Positions 54,906-64,000 are shown, counted from the first letter of the stretch. The stretch is DNA of 64,000 nt from Kribbella sindirgiensis (GCF_004331435.1 NZ_SJKA01000004.1:186001-250000); one strand, 5' to 3'. A program made the numbers and translations. The notes: generated by a model from the letters alone, not told the origin.

Positions 54906-55265
54906 ATGCGCATCACCGAGGCCGCTCGCCAACTGGGTACCACTCCGCGCATGCTGCGCTACCGGGAGGCACTCGGCCTGCTGCCACGCTCCAGATCCGA
55001 GCACACGGCACAACGCCAGTACGACGACCGCGACCTGGCCGCCGTCCGGCTGGCGCTCGATCTCGAACGCCGGTACGACGTGACGCCGGCCGCCCTCGCC
55101 TTCGCCCTGCGAGCCCTCGCCGAACCGTCCGTAGCCGCCGACATCCGCAACCTCGGCTACCGCACCGGCCGCTTGACCGCCCCGCCCACCCAGGCGCAGA
55201 TCGACCGCGACCGCGCGCTCAGATGGCTGGGACGTTCCGGTGTACTCCCGCCCAAACCCCACTGA
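54906..55265 (+). CDS. MerR-family regulator
   Basis: 119 residues. MerR winged helix: MRITEAARQLGTTPRMLRYR, EALGLLPRSRSEHTAQRQYD, DRDLAAVRLALDLERRYDVT. After residue 75 there is a short C-terminal helix with no Cys or metal motif, so the effector is unknown. It is divergent from sahH; the TGACA/TGTCA site between them may control this gene and perhaps sahH. ATG chosen because the HTH begins there; the only ribosome-site candidate (AGGA) is nine bases away. Confidence 0.88.
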   Translation: MRITEAARQLGTTPRMLRYREALGLLPRSRSEHTAQRQYDDRDLAAVRLALDLERRYDVTPAALAFALRALAEPSVAADIRNLGYRTGRLTAPPTQAQIDRDRALRWLGRSGVLPPKPH

Positions 55266-55394
55266 CCTCCGAGGCCGGCCGGCGTGGTTCGACGGGCGTA
55301 GATTGGGTACCGAAGTGTCACGCTCCGCCAGATCCGGAGCGGTGCTGCCCCAGCCCCCGGCGCACTCCGACGGAGTACTTGCGGGGTGTCGATC

Positions 55395-56336
55395 ATGGCT
55401 ACAGCGGCAGTTCCGGACGATGCCCCACCCGGCGAGTTCCAGGCAGTCGGCGGAAGGCTCGAACGAGCGCTCATCTGGGTGTTCATCGTCGTACCCACTC
55501 TCGCGCTACTGCCCGGGATGTTCTTCGCCTGGGGCGGCTGGATCGGCTGGCACGACATCGTCCTGCTGGTCGTGTTCTATGTGATCACCACGACCGGTAT
55601 CGGCGCCGGCTACCACCGCGGCCTCACCCACGGCTCGTTCAAGAGCAGGCGTGGTCTCAAGATCGCGCTCGCGATCGCCGGCAGCCTCGCGCTCGAAGGA
55701 CCTGTCATCCGCTGGGTGGCCGACCACCGCAAGCACCACAAGTTCTCCGACCGCGACGGAGATCCACACTCACCCTGGCGCTACGGCACCACGGCCTGGG
55801 CGGTGACCAAAGGATTCGTCTTCGCCCATGCCGGCTGGGTGCTCTGGGGTTCGGATCGCGCCGACCCGAGGCACTACGCACCGGACCTCCTGCGCGACCG
55901 CGACCTGGCCGCGATCTCACGGCATTTCCGTGCGCTCGCCGCGGTCTCCCTGCTGGCGCCCGCAGTCATCGGCGGGCTGTGGGACAGGTCGTGGCACGGC
56001 GCGGCGACCGGATTCTTCTGGGGCACACTGGTCCGCGTCGCCCTGATGCACCACGTCACGTTCTCGATCAACTCGATCTGTCACGTCACCGGCAAGAAGC
56101 CGTTCAGCGCCCGCGACCGGTCGGGCAACGTCTGGTGGCTCGCCATCCTCAGCCAGGGCGAGTCATGGCACAACCTGCACCACGCCGACCCCACCTGCGC
56201 ACGCCACGGCGTACTCAAGGGCCAGATCGACGTGAATGCCTGGATCATCAAGCGATTCGAACAGTTCGGCTGGGCGTACGACGTCAGGTGGCCCGACCGG
56301 GACCGGCTCGAAAGGAAACGTGCCGCGGCACGCTGA
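55395..56336 (+). CDS. acyl-CoA/acyl-ACP desaturase, membrane type
   Basis: 313 residues from the ATG at 55395 (GGGGTG seven bases upstream). Integral diiron desaturase with the three histidine boxes HRGLTH (74-79), HRKHH (111-115) and HNLHH (259-263), and four helices (LIWVFIVVPTLALLPGMFFA, GWHDIVLLVVFYVITTTGIG). It probably introduces a cis double bond at delta-9 of membrane fatty acids. 130 bp downstream of merR, same strand, no clear joint operon. Electron donor genes are not adjacent. Confidence 0.93.
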   Translation: MATAAVPDDAPPGEFQAVGGRLERALIWVFIVVPTLALLPGMFFAWGGWIGWHDIVLLVVFYVITTTGIGAGYHRGLTHGSFKSRRGLKIALAIAGSLALEGPVIRWVADHRKHHKFSDRDGDPHSPWRYGTTAWAVTKGFVFAHAGWVLWGSDRADPRHYAPDLLRDRDLAAISRHFRALAAVSLLAPAVIGGLWDRSWHGAATGFFWGTLVRVALMHHVTFSINSICHVTGKKPFSARDRSGNVWWLAILSQGESWHNLHHADPTCARHGVLKGQIDVNAWIIKRFEQFGWAYDVRWPDRDRLERKRAAAR

Positions 56337-56351
56337 CAGTCAGAGGGCCTC

Positions 56352-57311
56352 TCAGTGGGAAGGCGCCTCGGGTACGGCGGGACGCTCGTCGGGGACGTGG
56401 TTCTCCTGGAACACGTCGGGCTCGAGGTAGATGTGGACGCTCATCGGCTCGGCTTCGCGGACTGCTCGTTCGGCGGCGTCGATGACCTCGGCGACGACGG
56501 CCGCGTCGGCGGTTGGTTCGACGCCGAGTTTGGCGGCGACCAGGACCTCCTCGGGGCCGAGGTGCAGGGTCTTGATGTGGATCAGGCGCTGCACACCGGG
56601 GGTGTTCTCGATCGCGTCGACGATCTTCTGCTGCGCCTCGCGGGTCGCGGACTCACCCAGCAGCAGCGACTTCATCTCGATCGCCAGGAAGATCGCGACG
56701 CAGACCAGCAGCACGCCGATCGCCATCGACCCCAGGCCGTCGTACACACCGTTGCCAGTGGCAAGTGTCAGCACGACGCCGATCAGCGCCAGCACCAGAC
56801 CGGTGAGCGCGGCGAAGTCCTCCAGCAGGATGACCGGCAGCTCCGGAGCCCGCGCGTTCCGGATGAACCGCGTCCAGGACACGTGCCCGCGGACCTTGTT
56901 CGCCTCGACGATCGCGGTCCGGAACGACAGGGTCTCCATCACGATCGCGACCACCAGCACCGCGACCGGAACCCACTTCCAGTTGTCGATGCCGTGCGGA
57001 TCGTGCACCTTGTGGTAGCCCTCGTACAGCGCGAACAGACCACCGACGCTGAACAGCACGATCGACACGATGAACGAGTAGACGTACCGTTCCCGGCCGA
57101 ACCCGAACTGGTGCAGTTCGTCGGCCGCGCGCTTGGCCCGCTGACCGCCGACCAGCAGCAGCACCTGGTTGCCCGCGTCGGCGAGTGAGTGGATCGCTTC
57201 GGCCAGCATCGACGCCGACTGGGTCAGGGCCCAGGCGCCGAACTTGGTGATCGCGATCCCGGTGTTCGCCAGCAAAGCCGCGACAACGGCCTTGTTTCCG
57301 CCACCAGCCAT
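56352..57311 (-). CDS. cation diffusion facilitator (metal exporter)
   Basis: 319 residues. Six helices with MLAEAIHSLADAGNQVLLLV, in which HSLAD carries the metal-binding His/Asp of CDF family site A, and the matching site in helix 5 (NGVYDGLGSMAIGVLLV). C-terminal cytoplasmic domain (ATREAQQKIVDAIENTPGVQ, LVAAKLGVEPTADAAVVAEV). Zn or Mn export is expected from family. It lies between the desaturase and manA; GGAGG is 12 bases upstream of the ATG. C-terminus acidic and His-containing (ENHVPDERPAVPEAPSH). Confidence 0.9.
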   Translation of the reverse strand: MAGGGNKAVVAALLANTGIAITKFGAWALTQSASMLAEAIHSLADAGNQVLLLVGGQRAKRAADELHQFGFGRERYVYSFIVSIVLFSVGGLFALYEGYHKVHDPHGIDNWKWVPVAVLVVAIVMETLSFRTAIVEANKVRGHVSWTRFIRNARAPELPVILLEDFAALTGLVLALIGVVLTLATGNGVYDGLGSMAIGVLLVCVAIFLAIEMKSLLLGESATREAQQKIVDAIENTPGVQRLIHIKTLHLGPEEVLVAAKLGVEPTADAAVVAEVIDAAERAVREAEPMSVHIYLEPDVFQENHVPDERPAVPEAPSH

Positions 57312-57337
57312 GGTTGTTCGAGTCCTCCGGAAAGAGA

Positions 57338-58492
57338 TCAGCGTGCGGACACGACGAACGCCGTGCCGGAACCACGCAGGGTACAGGGTCCTTCGGTTCC
57401 CGAGGCGAACGCGGACTGCCCTGCGGACAAGCTCTCAGCAGATTCTTTGCCGACAGCATCGACGGTCCCGGCCACGCAGCAGATGATCCGCGGCCCGGCA
57501 CCTTCCACGGTCCGCTCGCCGCCGTCCAGATCGACCCGCTGGACAGCGAAGTACGGGCAACCGGTCTCGTAGACCCCGTCCGCGGTCGCGGTCAGCACCG
57601 GATCCGCCAGCGGCTCGAAGTCCACCACGGACACCAGTTCCGGTACGTCGATGTGCTTGCGCGTCAGCCCACCGCGCAGCACGTTGTCCGAGTTCGCCAT
57701 CACCTCGAACCCGAGCCCTCGCAGGTACGCGTGCACGTTCCCGGCCGGGAGGTAGACCGCGTCGAACCGCTGCAACCGCACCCGGTTCAGCAGCAGGGCC
57801 GCGAGGACGCCGGGATCGTCCGGGAAATCCGCGCAGAGCCGGCTCATGGTCTCGCGCTCCAGCGCGAACGCGTCACCGGTGTAGGTGTCGATCGCGAACC
57901 CCAGGGCGGCGACCAGCGGACGGATCGCGTCCCGGTCGCGGCTCATGAAGTCGGTGAACGCCTCGCGCAGCTTGCCGTTGCGCAGCAGGTCCGTCAGCTC
58001 GCCGAACCCGGCGGGCCCCAACGCGTCCAGCAGCGCGACCGTGCTCTCCAGCGGCCGGAAACCGACCAGTGCGTCGAACGGCTCGAGCGCGATCAGGATC
58101 TCCGGCTTCGGCCAGGCGTCCTTGTAGTTCCGGTCCGCGGCGTCCCGGGGGATCCCGTCCGCCTCGTCCCGCGCGTACCCGTCGATCGCCTGCTCCCGGG
58201 AGGGGTGCGCCTGGACCGACAGCGGCTGTCCGGCCGCGAGCAGCTTCGCGAGGAACGGGAACCGGCCCTCGAACCGCTCGGTCGTCTCCGCGCCCAGCAC
58301 CGCGGCGGGGTCGGCGGACACCACGTCGTACAACGTGTCGCCGTTCGGCAGGACCGACGGGGCGGACTCGTGGGCGCCCATCCACATCTCGGCCTGCGGC
58401 TTGCCGTCCGGTTGCACCCCGAGCAGCTCGGGAAGGGCGGTCGGCGAACCCCACGCGTAGTCGCGGATCGTGTTCTGGAGCGGAACTACCAC
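57338..58492 (-). CDS. manA: mannose-6-phosphate isomerase, class I
   Basis: 384 residues from the GTG at 58492 (GGAGG seven bases upstream). Zinc enzyme interconverting mannose 6-phosphate and fructose 6-phosphate. QAEMWMGAH (near residue 33-41) and VQAHPSREQAIDGYARDEAD carry the Gln, His and Glu ligands; RLQRFDAVYLPAGNVHAYLR holds the last His. It supplies precursor for GDP-mannose with ManB below. Conserved order manA-SIS-Trm112-manB. The overlap with the SIS stop is seven bases. Confidence 0.98.
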   Translation of the reverse strand: MVVPLQNTIRDYAWGSPTALPELLGVQPDGKPQAEMWMGAHESAPSVLPNGDTLYDVVSADPAAVLGAETTERFEGRFPFLAKLLAAGQPLSVQAHPSREQAIDGYARDEADGIPRDAADRNYKDAWPKPEILIALEPFDALVGFRPLESTVALLDALGPAGFGELTDLLRNGKLREAFTDFMSRDRDAIRPLVAALGFAIDTYTGDAFALERETMSRLCADFPDDPGVLAALLLNRVRLQRFDAVYLPAGNVHAYLRGLGFEVMANSDNVLRGGLTRKHIDVPELVSVVDFEPLADPVLTATADGVYETGCPYFAVQRVDLDGGERTVEGAGPRIICCVAGTVDAVGKESAESLSAGQSAFASGTEGPCTLRGSGTAFVVSAR

Positions 58493-59562
58493 GCTGGGTC
58501 CTCCGAAGGAATCCCCGGCTCGGCCGGATCGTCGTCGACCGCCGTACCGTAGCGGCCCAGGCCGATCCCGAGGTACGCCGCGGCGTACCGGCCGTGCTGG
58601 GTCAGGGCGGCGTACCGGGCGATGTCCGTGCCGTCGGCCTGCGTGACTGTGTGCACACGGACGTCGTGCGCCTGTGCCTTCTGCTCGAGCTTGCGGCGGT
58701 GCTCGGCGACGCCCGAATCCTCCACGCCGTCGTCGAGGATGATCAGAGCCGGCCGCAGCTCCTCCGCCTTGTCGAACGGGTCCGCGAACAGGTCCCGCGG
58801 CGGCTGGTTGAGCACCGGCAGCAGGTGACCGGCGTCAGCGGCCAGAGCGGGCCGACCACTCGCCAGCCGCAGCGCCTCGACCACACGCCGTGCCGCCCGC
58901 GCAGCGAGCACCGAACCGCCCCACACCAGCGGCAACGCGTCCGCGAGCACCAGTGCGAGGTCCTTGGCCTGGTTGGAGGCCACGTCCTTGTTGGGCGAGC
59001 ACTCGATCGCTACCTCGTCCAGGATCGCCGCGACGGCCTTGTGGTCCACCTCCGGTCCCAGGTCCATCTGGTGCAGCGCCTGCAGTACGGCGACCGCGGA
59101 CGCCAGCTGGTCGTCGGACTGGGACGGCAGGCGAATCGCGTGCCGCAGACCGGCCGAGGCGATCGCCACCGGCGAGTCCTCCGGCGCGGCGACCATCAGC
59201 CCGCAACCACGTCGTACCGCTTCGCCCGCGGCCGAGACCGCGTCCAGGTCCTCGGAAGCACCGGCGAGTACGACGACCAGGTCGAGGGGACCCGCCCAAC
59301 CGGGCAGTCCCGGACCGGGCCAGGCGAGGAACGGAACCGGGCACACCGGCTCCAGCACGGCCCGGACCAGCCGGGCGTCCCGGCCGGCGGCCACCACAGC
59401 GCGGGGCCGGAAACCGTCGGACGTCAGCGTGGACAGCACGTCGTCGGACGCTTCGAGCTCGGCGCGGACCCGGGCGCCGGCCATCGCGAGCCGTCGCAGC
59501 AGATGGTCCGCTGCCTGGAGTGCGGCCGGGTCGTCCAGCCGGGTGTCGTCGAAGACGCTCAT
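58486..59562 (-). CDS. SIS-domain protein of the phosphosugar isomerase type
   Basis: 358 residues. Homologue of Rv3256c. Two SIS-like halves: LDLVVVLAGASEDLDAVSAA (phosphosugar loop region) and VDHKAVAAILDEVAIECSPN. The C-terminal SIS part resembles bacterial PGI/PMI fused types. Enzymatic activity is not established, but its place between manA and Trm112-manB suggests sugar phosphate metabolism for mannosylated wall components. Contains EPVCPVPFLAWPGPGLPG, a proline-rich loop. Overlaps manA by seven bases. Confidence 0.88.
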   Translation of the reverse strand: MSVFDDTRLDDPAALQAADHLLRRLAMAGARVRAELEASDDVLSTLTSDGFRPRAVVAAGRDARLVRAVLEPVCPVPFLAWPGPGLPGWAGPLDLVVVLAGASEDLDAVSAAGEAVRRGCGLMVAAPEDSPVAIASAGLRHAIRLPSQSDDQLASAVAVLQALHQMDLGPEVDHKAVAAILDEVAIECSPNKDVASNQAKDLALVLADALPLVWGGSVLAARAARRVVEALRLASGRPALAADAGHLLPVLNQPPRDLFADPFDKAEELRPALIILDDGVEDSGVAEHRRKLEQKAQAHDVRVHTVTQADGTDIARYAALTQHGRYAAAYLGIGLGRYGTAVDDDPAEPGIPSEDPAW

Positions 59563-59572
59563 CAGCTAAGTG

Positions 59573-59776
59573 TCAGCTCTCTGTCGCGGCTGTTTCCCTG
59601 GTGTCCCGGGCCTCGTCGATCAGCAGCACCGGGATGTCGTCGCGCACCGGGTACGCCAGCCCGCAGGCGGCGTTGGTGCAGATCAGCTCGTTCGCCTCGT
59701 CGTCCACGCGGAACTCCGAGCGGCACTTCGGGCAGACCAGGATGCTCAGCAGGTCCGGGTCCAGATTGACTGCCAT
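59573..59776 (-). CDS. Trm112 family zinc-ribbon protein
   Basis: 67 residues. LVCPKCRSEFRV and ICTNAACGLAYPV give the two Cys pairs, then VRDDIPVLLIDEA, the usual ending. In eukaryotes and archaea Trm112 activates methyltransferases; bacterial copies (UPF0434) are little studied. GGAG six bases before the ATG; the manB stop is directly adjacent. It sits 10 bases before the SIS gene. Confidence 0.93.
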   Translation of the reverse strand: MAVNLDPDLLSILVCPKCRSEFRVDDEANELICTNAACGLAYPVRDDIPVLLIDEARDTRETAATES

Positions 59777-61162
59777 TCAGTTCTCCTCCACCGATGCTCC
59801 GGTGATCAGGGCCAGTACTTCGTCGCGGACGCGTTCCATCTCCGGCCGGTCCGCCGCCTCGACGTTCAGCCGCAGCAACGGCTCCGTGTTCGACGCACGG
59901 ACGTTGAACCACCACTGTCCCGCCGACACGGTCAACCCGTCCAGATGGTCGACGGTCACGCCCTCGAGGCCAGAATATGTGTCTTCGATCGCCGCGACGG
60001 TCGCCGCCGCGTCCGCGACCTTGTTGTTGATCTCGCCGGACGCGACGTACCGCTCGTACTCGGCGAACAGCTCGCTGGCCGGCTTGTCCTGCTCACCCAG
60101 CGCGGCCAGGACGTGCAGCGCCGCCAGCATGCCGGTGTCGGCGCGCCAGAAGTCGCGGAAGTAGTAGTGCGCGGAGTGCTCGCCGCCGAACACCGCGTCG
60201 GTCTCGGCCATCTTCTGCTTGATGTAGGAATGGCCGACGCGCGCGCGGACCGGCGTACCGCCGTGCTCGGTGATCAGCTCCGGGACGGCCTTCGACGTGA
60301 TCAGGTTGTGGATGACGGCCGACCCCGGGTGCTTCGCGAGCTCGCGGACGGCGACCGCGCCGGTGATCGCGCTCGGCGAGATCGGGTCGCCCTTCTCGTC
60401 CACCGCGAAGCAGCGGTCCGCGTCGCCGTCGAAGGCCAGGCCGAGGTCGGCGCCGGTCTCGCGGACCTTGGCCTGCAGGTCGACCAGGTTCTTCGGGTCG
60501 AGCGGGTTGGCCTCGTGGTTCGGGAAGCTGCCGTCGAGCTCGAAGTACATCGGGACGATCGTCACCGGCCCTTCGGCGAACACGGCCGGGACGGTGTGGC
60601 CGCCCATGCCGTTGCCGGCGTCGACGACCACGGTCAGCGGGCGGATGCCGCTCAGGTCGACCAGGTGGTGCAGGTGGTCGGCGTACGCGGTCAGCAGGTC
60701 CTTGTGGGTGATGTGGCCCGCGGCGGATCCGGTCGCCGGGCCCTCGGTCAGCGCCTTGGCGACCAGGTCGGCGATGTCGCGCAGCCCCGAGTCGGAGCCG
60801 ACCGGCGCGGCGCCCGCGCGGCACAGCTTGATGCCGTTGTACTGCGCCGGGTTGTGGCTCGCGGTGAACATCGCACCGGGCAGATCGAGCCGGCCGGACG
60901 CGAAGTACAGCTGGTCGGTCGACGCCAGGCCGATGTCGATCACGTCGGCGCCGGTGCTCGCAACACCTTCCGCGAAGGCAGCCGCCAGCCCCGGGCTGGA
61001 CGGCCGCATGTCGTACCCGATCACGACCGCGCCGGGCCCGCCCAGCACGTCCAGGACCTCGACGAACGCAGCCCCCGTCGCCCGGGCCACCGACTCGTCG
61101 AACTGGTCCGGAACAACCCCCCGGACGTCATAAGCCTTGAAGATCCCCGCAACATCAACCAT
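59777..61162 (-). CDS. manB: phosphomannomutase/phosphoglucomutase
   Basis: 461 residues. Alpha-D-phosphohexomutase: TASHNPAQYNGIK with phosphoserine Ser102, metal loop AFDGDADRCF, sugar-binding GGEHSAHYYF and the C-terminal phosphate loop VRASNTEPLLRL. Interconverts mannose 6-phosphate and 1-phosphate, feeding GDP-mannose, and perhaps glucose phosphates. First gene of the minus-strand operon manB-Trm112-SIS-manA; homologue of Rv3257c. Divergent from the FtsX-like gene across 111 bp. Confidence 0.97.
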   Translation of the reverse strand: MVDVAGIFKAYDVRGVVPDQFDESVARATGAAFVEVLDVLGGPGAVVIGYDMRPSSPGLAAAFAEGVASTGADVIDIGLASTDQLYFASGRLDLPGAMFTASHNPAQYNGIKLCRAGAAPVGSDSGLRDIADLVAKALTEGPATGSAAGHITHKDLLTAYADHLHHLVDLSGIRPLTVVVDAGNGMGGHTVPAVFAEGPVTIVPMYFELDGSFPNHEANPLDPKNLVDLQAKVRETGADLGLAFDGDADRCFAVDEKGDPISPSAITGAVAVRELAKHPGSAVIHNLITSKAVPELITEHGGTPVRARVGHSYIKQKMAETDAVFGGEHSAHYYFRDFWRADTGMLAALHVLAALGEQDKPASELFAEYERYVASGEINNKVADAAATVAAIEDTYSGLEGVTVDHLDGLTVSAGQWWFNVRASNTEPLLRLNVEAADRPEMERVRDEVLALITGASVEEN

Positions 61163-61230
61163 GCACGGACCCTATCCGGCACAGCGACCAAGCTGTATCT
61201 CAGCCTCTCGTTGTCGTATGTTCGGTCCTT

Positions 61231-61250
61231 GGTCACCGACCGGCGTGACC
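61231..61250. promoter_or_regulatory. inverted repeat before the FtsX-like gene
   Basis: GGTCAC (61231-61236) and GTGACC (61245-61250), spacer cgaccggc, 24 bases upstream of the ATG. It could be an operator or a leader hairpin; nothing identifies a binding protein. Confidence 0.35.
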
Positions 61251-61273
61251 TGGCACCTGGGGGGTGGCCGAGC

Positions 61274-64000
61274 ATGTTCCTGCGGATGGCTCTGCGGTAC
61301 CGGTGGTCGCAGGCGCTGGTCCTGGCCGGGATCAGCCTGTTGATCGGCGCCTGCGCAGCGTTCGCGCCCTGGTTCGCGCGCGCGGTCGAGCAGACCGTCA
61401 CGACCGAGGCCTTGACGCACCAGTGGAACTCCGCGGCCTGGCAGCTCAAGACGATCCCGTCGACGGCCGTCCGCGGACCGGCCGAATCGACGCCGCCGGA
61501 GGACCTCGCCCAGCTCGTCCCGGCCGATCTGAAGCCGCTGTTCACCCCACCGGTGTACGGACGGGCCGCCGCGGTGATCTGGGGTCGCGGCAACGACAGG
61601 CCGACCGTCCAGGGCCGAGTGGTGTGGCGGGACGGCTACTGCGCCCAGCTCGAACTGACCGCCGGCCGGTGCCCCGGCGGCCCGGGTGAGGTCGCCGCGT
61701 CGACAGCGGACGCGAAGAACTTCGGCCTGAAGATCGGTACGACGCTCAGGGCCCAGACCGCCAGCGACCCGACGCGCAGCCCGCTCCGCGTGGTCGGGAT
61801 CTACCAGGCGGACGCCGAGGACGCCTACTGGTTCGGCCGCAGGCCGATCGGGAACTCGCGGCAGGCCAGCGACTCGCAGCCGCCGCTGGGCGACTTCCTC
61901 CTCACCGAACGTGACACGCTCGCCGGCAAGGCCTTGGGTGCCTACTCGACCCTCGACACCCGCCCGCGGCCGGGCAGCGCGCGAGCCGACGACCTGGACC
62001 GGATCCGGCAGGCGACCGATCAACTCGAGATACAGATCGCCGAACGCGGTATGGACGCGCAGAACAGCTCAGGGCTGATCTCGGTCATCGACAGCATCCA
62101 GGCGGAACGGCGGCAGGCTACGACGATCATCCCGCTGGTCATGGTGCAGGTGGCCCTGTTCGGAGTGGTTGTACTGGCGCTGGCGCTGGCCACGGTGGTC
62201 GACCAGCGCCGACCGGAACTGGCGGTCTCCCGACTGCGCGGGTCAGGCGCCGGTACGACGGGCCGGACGCTGGCCGTCGAGCTAGGTGTACCCGTGCTGC
62301 TCGGTACCGTGGTCGGCGCGGTGGCCGGCTTCGCGATGCTCCTCACCGTACGAGTGGCCTGGCTGGGCGGAGGAGCGCCCCTGGAGATGCCGTGGACGGT
62401 TCCGGCAGCGGTCGCTGTGGCGGCGCTGGCCGGGCTGACGGTCGTCGTGCTGTCGGTCCGCACCGTCGTCCGCCGGCCGATCTCCAGCCTGCTGCGGAGG
62501 ATCCCGCTCCGCGGACGGCACCGCACGATCGGCCTGATCGATCTCACGGTCATCGTCGTCGCATCGGCCGGACTGGTGACAGGACTGACCAGTGGCGGCC
62601 GCGGCCCGCTCCCCATCCTGACTCCCACCTTGCTCGCTCTGGCCGTGGGTCTCGCCTTCGCGCACCTGCTGTTGCCGGCCGCGGGACTGGTCAGCCGGCA
62701 GGCGCTGCGCAGCGGGCGGCTCGGTCTCGCGCTCGGCGCTCTGCAGGTGGCGAGGCGGCCAGCCGTGACGCGGCTCGTGGCCGTCGTCGCCGTCGCGACC
62801 GGCTTGGCGTCGTTCGCCGGTCAGGCGGCTTCGGTCGGCGATCGCAACCGGGACACCCGGGCCGGCTACGAAACCGGCGCCGAGGCGGTACTGGCGATCG
62901 ACACCGCGAACCTCGGCGAGTTCACCGCGGCCGCCGACAAGGTCGACCCGGAGCGCCGGTGGCTGACCCCCGTCGTACTCACCAGTCCACCGTCCGCGGA
63001 GAGCCTGCGTGCCGTGCTGATCGAGCCGGACAGCTATCAGCGGATCGCCTTCCGCGGCGACCGGCTCACCGATGCCGACGGCTTCAGCAAGCTCCGGGCG
63101 CCCACGGATCCGAAACCGATCGAGCTGACCGGTCAGCGGATGACGGTGACCGCGGACGTCAGCGGCGTCTCGCCGTACGAGCCGCCGACCGATGACGGCG
63201 TGATTCCTGCGCCCGAGGAGCCGGCCAAGTCGGTGGTCCTGCAGGCGACGGTGGTCAACCAGCAAAGCGGCGGGCGGTATCTCGTGCGTTTCCCGCCGAT
63301 ACCGCTGGGTCGCGGCGGTCCGGTCACGCTGAGCACGGTGATCGGCTGCGAGCCGTCCTGCCTGCTGCTCCGGCTCGGGGTGTCCCGCGAAGTCGGGGAT
63401 GTCGCAGGCGTCAGGGGGCAGGTCGCGATCAGCCGGCTGACGACCGACACCCAGCAGATCCCGCTGGGCAAGGCAGAGAACTGGAAGAGCGGCCAGCAGA
63501 TCGAAGCCGATCAGGGTGGCATCACGGCAACGGACGGGCCGAACGGGTTGACGCTCGACGTCACGAGCCTCGGCGGCGAACTGAACCTCCAGCATGCCGC
63601 CGCCCCCACGCCGGTGCCGGCGCTGGTCAGCCCGGACGCCGTCGGCGATTCTCTGACGGTGCCGGGTTTCGACGGGATCGCGATCCCGATCGCGAAGCTG
63701 GGCAATCCGCGGATCCCGGTGCCGCGCCACACCGACCTGGTCGCCGTGCTCGATCTGGAGACCGCCCGCCGGTTCGGTGGCGGCGTGGACCGCGCTTCGA
63801 CCGAGTTCGAGCTCTGGCTGAACGCCGACGGGCTGGCGAACGTCGGCAAGGTCATGGACGGCCTCAAAGCGGCCGGAGTCACGCCCACGCTCGTCGATCA
63901 ACGGTCGGACCGCATCGCCGGGTACGGGCGTTCCGCCAGCGCCCTCGCGCTGCAGCTCACCCCGATCGTCGGATTCGCCAGCTGGGCGCTCGCAGTCGTC
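61274..64000 (+). CDS. FtsX-like ABC permease, 3' end outside window
   Basis: The frame is open from the ATG at 61274 to the window end, 909 codons without a stop. First helix QALVLAGISLLIGACAAFAP, a ~200-residue extracytoplasmic domain, then a helix block (IIPLVMVQVALFGVVVLALA, VPVLLGTVVGAVAGFAMLLT, VPAAVAVAALAGLTVVVLSV, TPTLLALAVGLAFAHLLLPA), a second extracytoplasmic domain and the beginning of another helix (LTPIVGFASWALAVV). This is the two-halved MacB/FtsX permease layout (lipoprotein or peptide export). The partner ATPase is expected downstream. Confidence 0.85.
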   Translation, partial: MFLRMALRYRWSQALVLAGISLLIGACAAFAPWFARAVEQTVTTEALTHQWNSAAWQLKTIPSTAVRGPAESTPPEDLAQLVPADLKPLFTPPVYGRAAAVIWGRGNDRPTVQGRVVWRDGYCAQLELTAGRCPGGPGEVAASTADAKNFGLKIGTTLRAQTASDPTRSPLRVVGIYQADAEDAYWFGRRPIGNSRQASDSQPPLGDFLLTERDTLAGKALGAYSTLDTRPRPGSARADDLDRIRQATDQLEIQIAERGMDAQNSSGLISVIDSIQAERRQATTIIPLVMVQVALFGVVVLALALATVVDQRRPELAVSRLRGSGAGTTGRTLAVELGVPVLLGTVVGAVAGFAMLLTVRVAWLGGGAPLEMPWTVPAAVAVAALAGLTVVVLSVRTVVRRPISSLLRRIPLRGRHRTIGLIDLTVIVVASAGLVTGLTSGGRGPLPILTPTLLALAVGLAFAHLLLPAAGLVSRQALRSGRLGLALGALQVARRPAVTRLVAVVAVATGLASFAGQAASVGDRNRDTRAGYETGAEAVLAIDTANLGEFTAAADKVDPERRWLTPVVLTSPPSAESLRAVLIEPDSYQRIAFRGDRLTDADGFSKLRAPTDPKPIELTGQRMTVTADVSGVSPYEPPTDDGVIPAPEEPAKSVVLQATVVNQQSGGRYLVRFPPIPLGRGGPVTLSTVIGCEPSCLLLRLGVSREVGDVAGVRGQVAISRLTTDTQQIPLGKAENWKSGQQIEADQGGITATDGPNGLTLDVTSLGGELNLQHAAAPTPVPALVSPDAVGDSLTVPGFDGIAIPIAKLGNPRIPVPRHTDLVAVLDLETARRFGGGVDRASTEFELWLNADGLANVGKVMDGLKAAGVTPTLVDQRSDRIAGYGRSASALALQLTPIVGFASWALAVV

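Overview
This window is chromosomal DNA from a high-GC, Gram-positive actinomycete. Evidence includes about 70% GC in the backbone, GTG and TTG starts, MtrAB-LpqB, an Rv3235-family protein, long-form HPF, GH114 and MsiK-dependent sugar transporters without their own ATPase. The style resembles Kribbella or other Nocardioidales, but the genus is an inference. No rRNA, tRNA, CRISPR array, transposase or integrase was seen.

The backbone is an ancient actinobacterial gene string: LysM protein and Rv3235-family protein (0-1.9 kb); secA, a YcaQ-like protein, a trypsin-like protease, hpf, comF, lpqB, mtrB, mtrA (19.8-31.1 kb); a membrane-protein/DUF4129/DUF4350/MoxR/DUF58 operon (31.3-36.4 kb); the spoIIM-like and RDD pair (51.2-53.2 kb); sahH (53.3-54.8 kb); and a CDF exporter followed by manA, a SIS protein, Trm112 and manB (56.4-61.2 kb). 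The window closes in a partial FtsX-like permease. Two accessory blocks interrupt this string. The first (1.9-19.3 kb) holds vanW-like, cupin/AraC and kinase genes and two divergent carbohydrate operons. The second (36.4-51.2 kb) lies between DUF58 and spoIIM. It holds a RloA/RloB (AbiL-like) presumed phage-defence pair of visibly lower GC, an ArsR/SRPBCC-VOC module, an oligopeptide ABC importer, two APH-fold kinases and a TetR-controlled ABC exporter.

The carbohydrate region is the most coherent metabolic unit. On the minus strand, lacI, a binding protein, two permeases, a GH130 phosphorylase-like enzyme and a Tat-exported protein of unknown function form one overlapping operon (12.1 to 5.1 kb). 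On the plus strand, a secreted GH114 endo-polygalactosaminidase, a second binding protein, two permeases, a PfkB kinase and a GH4 enzyme form another (12.3 to 18.4 kb). Two LacI-type palindromes 21 bp apart lie between the operons, just upstream of lacI. The plus operon looks like a dedicated pathway that cuts an alpha-galactosaminide polymer outside the cell, imports the oligomers, hydrolyses them with NAD-dependent GH4 chemistry and phosphorylates the product. The substrate is inferred from families only.

Other signals: perfect or near-perfect operators for TetR, ArsR and MerR regulators; strong bidirectional hairpin terminators after the trypsin/hpf and RDD/sahH pairs; an 11-base homopolymer next to a flavoprotein start; and a short intergenic repeat shared by two distant loci (19.5 and 47.2 kb).
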